64,000 nt of DNA, from the NCBI GenBank assembly GCA_050084515.1, contig CM114271.1:67456001-67520000 (forward strand), read 5' to 3'. Below, piece by piece: positions 53,354-62,196 of this stretch (positions are counted from its first letter, which is position 1; every line of letters begins with the position of its first letter). The notes under the pieces are model-generated. The model saw nothing but the letters and a program-made list of their open reading frames with translations. It ran no database searches and was not told the origin of the DNA. The position numbers and the translations under genes were made by a program. This DNA comes from Blasia pusilla. Taxonomy: Eukaryota; Marchantiophyta; Marchantiopsida; Blasiales.

Positions 53354-54225
53354 GAATAGGCTCAAAAAATTATAGTCATATGATGATTGATAGTGAAAAT
53401 ACTACCAATAAAATAAAAAATTTAATATATATTACGAATGTTGTATATCATAAAATAGTAAATTAAGATTAATAAAAATATTTTTATGCAATATTCTAGA
53501 TTTTGTAATTTTTCATTGATTGAAATTTTTTTATTATTTATTGCATGTTAAATATTTTAAAACTAAAATTTGAGGAGGGTGGCAAGGGCATTCTTATTGG
53601 TTATTAGTTAACTCTGAGTTGGTTGTTTCCTTTTGTTAGCATTCCTTAAATAGTTAAATATGCTTTTACCCCAAGTCAAAAAAATATGTAAACTAATATT
53701 GGGTTTAACACTCAAATGATCTATTCGTGAAGCAATTACGGCCGCTACATGTTTGTTTCGTTTTATTTCTCGGCTTATCCATGCAATAAGATGCGGGTGA
53801 CGTAGATCCATGTAATAAAATTTGCGTGATTAATGTGAATGATATTCGTATGACTTCAAAAACATGTTACACGTGACAATTTGCGATGGAATTAAAGCTT
53901 GCTAATTCAGTCTCAAAACTTCTGGTCCATCCTAGTCCTATGGTGTTTTCTTCCTCTCCTCGTTATTAAGCATTCCCTCTCCCTGTCTATATTTGATATA
54001 CAAACTAGTGGTGATATGTTTTCTAACACTTGTATAATGGGCAGCCCGTGCCATGCATAGAAGGGAAATCATTTCTCGTTGCCCGTAGGGAAACTTCTTG
54101 TTTTCCCGGTTGCCACATATATACCAAAAAGATGTTTGCAGATCAAGAGGGCTCCTGTCTAATAATAATATGGATATACACAAACAAGCCGTGGTTTGTG
54201 ATTTTCTTATCTCCAAAGGGCCGCA
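53354..54225. other. AT-rich intergenic sequence
   Basis: No gene recognised after the Helitron remnant. Confidence 0.4.
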
Positions 54226-54227
54226 AA

Positions 54228-54380
54228 AGAGTCGGAGTACGGTTGCAGGTTCCGTGTGAAAAGACTCGCATACGGGTTCATCTTGCAGGTTCCGTGTGAA
54301 AAAGACTCGGAGTACGGTTGCAGGTTCCGTGTGAAAAGACTAGCAGTACGGTTGCAGGATCCGTCTGAAAAGACTCGCAA
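54228..54380 (+). repeat. Minisatellite, about four 32-54-bp units
   Basis: The unit 'acggttgcaggttccgtgtgaaaagactcg' occurs about four times with small changes (about 54238, 54284, 54315 and 54348). Forward short frames across it show repeated VPCEKT-type peptides, which come from the repeat. Confidence 0.8.
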
Positions 54381-54445
54381 TATGTGGGTGTACTTTCGCG
54401 GGAAGTTTCGTGAGCTTTTGGTCTACGTTTTTCCGCAGTTAAAAG

Positions 54446-54520
54446 CGTTGGAAAGGCTAATGGACCTTTCTTTGTAATTGCTGTTGGAAAGCTGATAGAC
54501 CTTTCTATGTAATTGCAGCA
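54446..54520 (+). repeat. Tandem duplication, ~35-bp units
   Basis: 'gttggaaaggctaatggacctttctttgtaattgc' is followed directly by a near copy ending 'gacctttctatgtaattgc'. The region to about 55.0 kb is less AT-rich and might be transcribed, but I cannot define a gene. Confidence 0.7.
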
Positions 54521-55257
54521 GCTCGTCGGAAGAAATCAGTCGGTTCTTGGTGATATGAAACGGGCCTGGCAAGCATACGGGATTTGGGAGAATTATGTGT
54601 TAAGACTTCTGTGCTTGATGAAGTTCCTGGGAGTCTCTGGACTCTTGCACACGCTCCGTGCAGCTCACTCCTGTTGGCGACAACACTCCTCGATCCGTGC
54701 TAACGACGGTTCAATTTGCGTCGTGATATCGCAAGACGCAAGATCCTGATGCTGAATCTTGCACCTGCAGCTTGGAATGTGGCGTAATCTTGTACTCTCC
54801 ATACTTCGATCATTGGGGCGAACTATACGTGTCCATAGAGAATTGCGAGGGAAGGTCCGTCCTCTTGTGAGTACTGGCATCACATTGACAGTGGCAACAC
54901 AGATCTGAAAGCAGAAAGCTTACTGCTTTCTTCGGTGTAGGACGAGTACTGTGTGTGAGAATGTAGAGTTCGTCCGGTCTACCACTTCTCAAGATTCAGG
55001 ATTCGGATAGCTGTGAGTGGCGGCTGCTCTGGGCGATGGAGATTCGGATCCCAAAGAGAGAAAGAGGTGATAGGCAGAGCGACAGAGTGAGCTTGTCAGA
55101 CAAACCTAGGATGATTTTCGACTTGGACAGATGAGAGATAGCGGTGATTTTCAGAGTCTTTCCTTCGACTAAAGTAAGAACAGAAGCAGCTGAAATAACC
55201 ACACTGGCGAAACTGAGTTGACGCGATGACGGCATAGCAAGGTTTCCAAATTTTCAT
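54521..55257. other. Possible transcribed sequence, not assigned
   Basis: Reverse frames 54810-54992 and 54996-55235 (the latter begins with a hydrophobic stretch like a signal peptide) have no recognised domain. I cannot support a gene. Confidence 0.3.
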
Positions 55258-55830
55258 TAAACAACTAACGTTCCAGATCTAGAATGGCGGGGGAGAAGAG
55301 GACAAAGCACAAGTTGTATGACAGATAATCGCATCTGCTGGACAATACCAAAGTGCCGAACATATTGATACAGCAGATTCAGAGACGTGAATACGGCAAG
55401 GACTTGTGAGAGGCACACGATATGTGCATAATAGACATTTAAAACACGATACATGTACTTGAGTTACATCAAAGAAACACGGTTGGAGTTCAAATGAGGT
55501 GGCGTTTCAGGATTTACTACCTTTCTACAATAAACAAGCGACGTTCCAGATCTAGGATGGCGAGGGAGAAGAGGAAGAAGTACAAGATAATCGCATTTGC
55601 TTGACGATACCACCGTTCCGAACATATTATACAGTAGATTCGGAGACGTGCACACGGCAAGCGGACTTGTGAGAGAAGGGACGGGATATATGCATTAAAG
55701 ATATTTAAAACACGATACATGTACTGGAGTTGTATTCGCGCAGCCTGCTTTGGCACCAAGGCGTGACAAAGAACCACAGTCGGAGTTAAATTGAGATGGC
55801 GTTGCAGATTTACTACCCTTCTACAAATAC
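55258..55830. repeat. Tandem duplication across the DUF538 3' end
   Basis: About 55258-55530 and about 55531-55830 are diverged direct repeats. They share 'acgttccagatcta.aatggcg', 'gataatcgcat', 'gccgaacatatt', 'agagacgtg', 'aaaacacgatacatgtact' and 'gatttactacc.ttctacaa'. The right-hand unit includes the stop codon of the DUF538 gene (55813-55815) and its 3' UTR. The left-hand unit therefore carries a second copy of that gene end. Confidence 0.8.
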
Positions 55831-56232
55831 TGACCTGTTGAATGACTTGGCAATACCTCCAAAACTTTTGAACGAAATCTTGTTCGGCGCAGACGATGGT
55901 ACAGATATGTCATTTACAGGGGCCCAAATAAACAGCTCTTTAGCTTTAACGCCGGTCAGTTCCCTCATCCTGTTGGGCTCCAGATAACCCTTGATCTCTG
56001 TACCATAGCTCACTTGCTTGCCAGCAGCTTCGAAAGTGTGCCTAACCTCTTCTTCTTGCGTGATCCAGACGTACCCGGTCTCCTTAACATGGCCACTTTC
56101 AATCACTTTCCTCAAAGGAAGGAGTCCACCAGGAAGTCCAACCCCTTCCAGCAAGCGGATTGCGTTATCGAAAGCCTCCTTGCCTTTGTAGAGGACGGCA
56201 CCCTGCCTCTTTGCAGCCTCTTTAGGATCCAT
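55813..56232 (-). CDS. DUF538 family protein
   Basis: A single-exon 139-residue frame. It shows the plant DUF538 pattern: an N-terminal GAVLYKGKEAFDNAIRLLE, then GLPGGLLPLRKV, ETGYVWI, FEAAGKQVSYGTEIKGYLE, RMRELTGVKAKELFIWAPV and a C-terminal IKFKTFGG-like end (ISFKSFGGIAKSF). Length and start agree with the family (about 130-170 aa). The function is not settled; members are stress-linked and one view compares the fold with bactericidal/permeability-increasing proteins. No signal peptide is seen. Upstream (above 56233) the reverse strand has a long frame without a recognised domain, probably the promoter or 5' UTR. Confidence 0.88.
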   Translation of the reverse strand: MDPKEAAKRQGAVLYKGKEAFDNAIRLLEGVGLPGGLLPLRKVIESGHVKETGYVWITQEEEVRHTFEAAGKQVSYGTEIKGYLEPNRMRELTGVKAKELFIWAPVNDISVPSSAPNKISFKSFGGIAKSFNRSVFVEG

Positions 56233-57240
56233 AGGACACCAGTGATAAACTCTTCGGGATCAACAGACGACCAGTTACTCGTCCGATATATATTTCCCCC
56301 AGCCACAATACGATCGCACAGGCGGGGGAAACGTTCGCCACGGAATAACGCAGTCGTGGAAGCTCGTCTTGAACTCCTTCGACCCCGCCTGCGCCAAGCT
56401 CCTCCTCGAAACCGTTCCACACAACGAATTAGCAGCAGCTTCTCCCGGCCAATACGCGCGACAGGCAGAAAACAGCGAATTACCAAGCAGCTTCTCCAGG
56501 CCAATGTGTGCGACAGGAAAAACACGGCGAATGAGGGACGAACAGGGGCAAAAGTCGACTGAACTACACGAAAGCGCATACGAGTGGAGCTATTTATTTT
56601 GCTTTGCAATCCCGCTCCTCCGCCTAAACCACTCCACAGCGCTGCTTTCCAGCAGTAATAGTGCGCGAACCGAGCTTTTTCTTTGACGCAATTTGACCCT
56701 GGCGCTGACATGTGTTGGCACTTATTACCTGCTGTAAGTGCTGTTGACCCGTTCCTCCGCCTTCTCGCGTCAAGCCGGCGCTCCCCTGTAATCAATAATA
56801 ATCAACAATCACTGCCTGATGCGATGCGAAACAGCCAAGGAGTGAGTGCACTTGCGACCTACCTCTTAACTCGCCTGTACTGCCACCGACGATCCTCCAC
56901 GACGTATGAGATCCTGTGGCTCGATGCCGCTGGCAACCTGTAGCATGTTTGAATGCTTTTTCGTCATTTGCGTCCATCTCCACCATCGTCCGTGTCGTGC
57001 GATCAGGATTGGGACGGTCATAACGATGGTTTATGGAGTAATAGGGACAAGGGCCGTCTCATAAACGGAAGCGCTAGAACCGTTCTGGAATTTCGGTACT
57101 CACATGTTCAAATTATGGAATCACTATAAATGTTTTTGTTTGGATTCCATTTTTGGTAGATATTTCACTCTTTTCCGCTAATCTCGCGACGACTATGGCG
57201 CCTAGTTTTATGGACTTTCATAAATGATAGACTTCAATTA
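56233..57240. other. 5' flank of DUF538 and intergenic sequence
   Basis: Moderately GC-rich up to about 57.0 kb. Overlapping frames on both strands (for example 56112-56795 reverse) have no recognised domain and overlap the gene start. Confidence 0.35.
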
Positions 57241-57960
57241 AAAAACGCTTATCGTCTCCGTTCCCGCCCGCGAGGGGGGGACGAGGTCCCGCGGGGACGG
57301 GCGCGCGCGATGGCGCCGCCCGGCCGCCGGGACGAGAGGATAGCTCGCACCACTTACCTATACCACAGCGATGCGGTTCCGCTTGGGCCTCCCCCAACCA
57401 TCAGTGGTTGGTTCGACACACTGCGAGTGTCGCCGGAGCCTGGATCCACTTGGTGTGCATTTGGCACGCTGTCCAGTTGGGGGTGAGAGGATAGCCACTC
57501 ACGATGCAAAGGCGGGATATCATGTTCAGTATTGCTCGGGAGAGTGGTTTCCATGCGAGAGAGAGGCACTACTCCATGCGGGATTCCCTCATTCGTGCGA
57601 TCTCTACATGACACGTGAGGCCGAGGTGGTTGTGGCGGACGTGGTAGTCACAGATCCACGCGGGAGGCAAGTGCGAGCCCAAGTGGTGGCCCAAGGGCGA
57701 ATGCTACAAGCGCGGCGGCGAAGAAGACACATATCTCTGATCGACTACACGAGGGACACATCTTCATCCCCGGCCATAGAGATGTATGGGGCTATGGGGG
57801 AGAGGTTCGACTCGTTCTTACGGATCGCGCCCATCATCTCCACTCGAGAAATGGGTTGTCCTTAGCTACTGCGATTCTGTATTGTAGGCGCTGGTCTCCC
57901 ATAGCGTTCAAGGCGTGCCCAGGCTAATGGGATTTTGCGGCGGGCTCAGCCGTGGGAGAC
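57241..57960 (+). mobile_element. GC-rich island with zinc-knuckle/endonuclease-like ORF
   Basis: A sharply GC-rich block begins at about 57.24 kb with G/C homopolymer-rich, self-complementary sequence (ggggacgaggtcccgcgggg). It carries an open frame at 57371-57865 (164 aa; its start is probably internal to a longer lost protein). The frame has a CxC...H...C cluster (HCECRRSLDPLGVHLARCP), then ATHDA, and later EVVVADVVVTDPRGRQV, a pattern like the C-terminal zinc knuckle and restriction-like endonuclease of some non-LTR retrotransposons. It ends REMGCP. The base composition is unlike its neighbours, which suggests recent insertion of a foreign or GC-rich retroelement end. Confidence 0.45.
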
Positions 57961-58901
57961 GCCAGCGCTAGAGGCCCACTTAGTAGTAGTCATAGCTCTC
58001 TTGTTGTTGCTTGATATTGTCTCTGCTTTGTTGGTGAGTTTCGTCGTTAGGGGGGGGAATGCCCCCTTCTTCCTTTTCTGGTCGTGTTGTGGCCTTCAGG
58101 TTTTGACTCTTTGAGTCCCCCTCTTTTGTACTTCCGATGGGTTTTCCATCACTCGTTTTTATCGAAGTGCATCTTTGTTTCCTTATGGAAACAATAAGGT
58201 GGAGAACTAATACAGTCGGGAATAACATAACATAGCGCGTCCTATGTTTGGAGGTTTGGAGTAAGGCGGCAATGGGAGTAATACCGTAATACCGCCCTGG
58301 TTTAGGGTTTTGAGTTGGGAAACAATACCGTGGGGAAATAATATAGTCGGAATAACACAACACGTCATATGTTTGGAGCAGGGTCCGGGGAGTTTTTTCG
58401 TGACGACCGGTACATTTCCGGTCTCTACAAAACCGAGCGGAAATTTTTGAAGATTTCGTCATTCCAGCCGGCTAAACAGATACGAATACAAAGGACACCC
58501 TCCCTGAACTCTCGGTTTTTGGCCGGTAAGTGACGAACTGAGTCGGAAATTCTCAAATTCTTCCGGCCAGCTCAACACTTAACCCCGGTTCTCCCCGGAC
58601 ATTGGTTTGGAGAGTAGGAGAACACGAATCAGAGTAACACCGATCGTTCCGAGAACACAAATCGGATCCGAGTAATAACATGGCAGTAGTGACAGTTGTG
58701 TCTACTATTCTATTCCGTGGTAATGGGAGAATTAACTCTAGCTCGGAAATTAACATTTGACCGGTAGTACTCATTCAAAACTCATTCGTAGGGTCGAAAA
58801 CATGCATAATAACTTGCATTCTGTAGGCTCTGCACTTGGAGTCGACTATTGTAGGGACCGTAATGAACACCCCTTGCCTCTAATTTTTTGGGGAGTAACA
58901 A
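57961..58901. other. Intergenic sequence with a diverged repeat
   Basis: Segments about 58186-58256 and 58320-58390 share 'ggaaacaata', 'taatacagtcgg..ataacataacat'-type and 'tatgtttggag' blocks, a diverged direct repeat. No gene recognised. Confidence 0.45.
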
Positions 58902-59326
58902 ATCTACATAATTAAAAGAGGACGGGGTTTGAGGAAACCCTCTTCAAGTGTTGACACTTGTACTCCAAGGGCTCCTATGGTGTCGACACATTTCACTTTG
59001 AGAGAGGGAGTTGAAATAAGGAGTGATAATAAAGAAAAATAAATATGATCGGCTAGTATAATTAATTAACCTTCAACAATGTGGGAAGTCATATGGACTC
59101 TACAACCCATGAGACCCGGTTCTAACAAAAATGTGGGAAGTCCCAAATTTTTTAAGGTTAATTAATAATACTAGCCGGTGATATTTAATTTTCTTTATTA
59201 TCTCTCCTTAATTCAACTCCCTCTCTCAAAGTGAAATGTGTTGATACCATAGGAACCCTTAGAGGATTGGTGTCAACACCTTAGGAGGGTTTCCTCAAAC
59301 CCCGTCCACTTTTAATTATATAGATG
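58902..59326. mobile_element. Long inverted-repeat element (MITE-like)
   Basis: Arms 58902-59072 and 59154-59326 (about 171 and 173 bp) are reverse complements with scattered differences. The outer ends are atctacataattaaaag and its complement; the inner ends are attaattaacctt and its complement. The 81-bp centre contains two direct copies of aatgtgggaagtc. There is no coding capacity. It fits a foldback MITE. If transcribed, it would form a long double-stranded RNA. I could not define a target-site duplication with confidence. Confidence 0.85.
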
Positions 59327-61614
59327 TAAAGAAGATTGTAGATGTATACACAAGTATGTTAGCTATCTCAATTCAAGTCACGAGTTCAATGAGTGTGAGT
59401 TAATTGCATGGTGGATATGATTGTTCAAACTTAGTAGGAGACGTTTACGCCTTAGTGTGGACAAATTTTTTTCCATTTCGTATATGCTCAAGTGGAAAGC
59501 AAAGACTTCTTGAGAGATCTTAACTTGGATAGAATTCCCATCACCAGACATGATCCAATTTCTAAATTACCTCAAATATAGCATAGGAATCCTCTTGAAA
59601 ACATTTGATGGGAGATGTAGGTTATAGATTTGGTTTGAACAAAGCTCCTTGGGGATACTTTTCTAGAATGAGTCTCATATTCTTATTTTGGCGTCTAAAT
59701 GGGAATCTTTAGGATTTGTCGATTTTTCTTTTTGTGAGTGTTGCCTGCAATTTTGCGCAATCATGAGGCGTTTGCGAGTAGAGTGAGGTTTATGAGCATA
59801 GCCATATAGTGGAGGGCCTAGTGTTGCACCATCTTGTTCTTGACCATGAACTTCACTTGGAGCACCACTTTGGTTTGGGTTCTCTAATGGACTTGATGCA
59901 TTTTCTTCTTAATCATGAGCTATCGTACCCATTCTCTAAGGATCCATGGATGGATACAAATGCCTTTCAAATAGAGGAGGAGGAGGAGTCTTGAAGTGGT
60001 TGATCAAGGGCAATGTGTTCCTTATTTTTTTTGACTCAGTTGTTGTTGTTGAGAAATCAATACCCTTGGAAACATGCCTCCATGTGATAGTAATCCTACT
60101 CCCACCTTCAACTTGGCACATTCCTCATCAACTCCATCTATTTGAGGCTTATGTTGTTGATGTTTATCCCACATAAGCTTCATCCTCAACCCTTTGATTT
60201 CACATCTTAGTTTACCGATATGTAGAGTTCTATGGCATCGACGACATAGAGGATCAACGGGCTTTTCGGGTGTAACTTTGCCCTAAGATGTCGGATGAGG
60301 TTGGCAACATGTTTGTTGCGACGAGACGTCGTTTATGGAAATTTCCTTATTTTAGTCTTATTCAGTCAAGTGACCTGTTGACCAAGTCAACGGTCACCTG
60401 ATAACTTGTGCACGCTGGTTAATCACCGTTGGGAGGGCTATTATTGGGGGAAGAGCCTTTTTAGCTCTTCCCAAGGGTATAAGAGAGGGAGAGATGGATT
60501 TCTCAAGCCATATTTCTCATGTTGAGCCTAAGGCGCACCTCTCTTGCCTGTGTGTGTAGAAACTAGGATGCTAGCGTCCGGATTCCCTCATAGCAAAGGG
60601 TGGATGTGACTCGATATGCCGATGTAGATTCACGAGTAGAGTTTTAGGCCGGGAAAACCATTTTTACTCTGATTTTGTTGTGAGTTCTTGGTGTATATGC
60701 ATGAGTGTATTTCGTTTATGAATGGATCGACCCGTGTGTTGGGAAGAACGGTGTTGTGTGTTGTGTAGATGTGACCAGGGATGTGGATTGTGTAGCAATG
60801 TGTATGCCCATGACATTAATCTCCACTTTATTGGCAAGATCATTGGCAACTTGTTATGCGCCTTTCTTTTTTTTTATTGGATTGTTGTTGTTGGAAAATT
60901 GTTACTCGTGGAAGTATAGCTCCATGAGATAATATTCCTCCTCCCTCCTCTATCTTGGAAAAGTCCTCATCATCTCGATGTAGTTTGGGCTTTGGGAGTT
61001 GGGATTTACTCCATATAATCAACCATTTGATCACCATCTTATTGCAAGATGATTGGCAACCTTTTTTGCAACTTCAAGATCTGTCTAAGTAACGAAGGCA
61101 CATGCTCTTCGGGAGACCAACCTTATACTCACTATTTTCACATAAGCATAGAATTGATCCTACGGTGGGACACGATCAGGAATCTTCCCAACTTTCTACA
61201 TAGTTTTGCTGCCACTTGATCATTCACATTGCAGCAAATAGAAACAATTGAAATAACTACAATGAGCATTACATGATTTTCAATTATGAAAACCATCGCA
61301 GACTTTGGCCTTCCCACCACATTTTCTAAAGAGAAAATTAGTTAATATTATGAATTTTGTGTGTGTAAACATGCTTGTTTTCATATGATGGACTACATTA
61401 TATAATCTAGATTATAGAGTGCCCTGAGTAGAAAGCCAAATTCATGGAAGATATTCCATTGGGATAAAAGAGAATAAAAAGAAGTTACATGATCACACTA
61501 ATAAATTTTTCTTAGCCATCTTCACTTCATGCATCAGCTAGAGCTTAAATATGTCAATGGTAGAAGAATACATAATCTTTTAACAATGCATAAGGGAATA
61601 AAAAGGAGATAGAT
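59327..61614. other. Intergenic sequence, with a diverged repeat pair
   Basis: About 60010-60130 and about 60830-60990 share a diverged pattern (ttgttgttg, then tccatg, then cctcc). A segment about 60330-60660 has a TATA-like gggtataagagag, a hairpin ggaagagc/gctcttcc and no ORF, and might be an LTR remnant. No gene recognised. Confidence 0.35.
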
Positions 61615-62196
61615 GTCGTGCGAATCCACATCGTCATACAACATACATCACTGACATACCATATTCACATACATACATAACATAGACGAGAGCATACACA
61701 ACCACAAGTGTACCACAACTGAAATCCGTGAAAGACCTACTATCATAAAACACGCATAGAATCACATACAATCGAGCCAAACCCACTCCACGATGGGAGA
61801 ATCGAGGTCGAAGCTTGCGGGAACCAACATAGCCAAGAGCCCTACTCACTACCAAGGCTAACTTCCAATGCAACAGGCTCAACTCAAAGAACTAACTATT
61901 CTTTGAGTGTACTCCACACTATATCCTCCAACCTAAGGGCGGGCCCTACTGGAAAAGTCACCCTCAACGGAGTAACCCCCAACCCTATGTATGAAACCGC
62001 ATTCCTACCTAGACACTACGGCCCTACATAAGGTATGGCCTCTACTAGCACACTATACTCTACGACATAATCCGTATGGTCATGATAGCTGTCGTGCGAA
62101 TCCACATCGTCATACAATATACATCGCTGACATACCATACTCACATACATACATAACATAGACCAGAGCATACACAAATACAAGTGTACCACAACT
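61615..62196. repeat. 106-bp direct repeat pair next to element B
   Basis: Segments 61615-61720 and 62091-62196 are about 93% alike by eye (both start gtcgtgcgaatccacatcgtcatacaa and end agtgtaccacaact). The second abuts the polypurine tract of the reverse-strand element B, so it is the start of that element's 3' LTR; the first is a second copy 476 bp further on. Confidence 0.8.

Noticed and set aside
54996-55235. Reverse frame starting with a signal-peptide-like segment.
   Set aside because: No family match, no conserved cysteine pattern, and no neighbouring exon; not enough to call a gene.
57241-57345. GC-rich, self-complementary block as a possible rDNA spacer or CpG island promoter.
   Set aside because: No rRNA sequence follows, and the downstream ORF suggests a retroelement end. 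Not enough to call a promoter.
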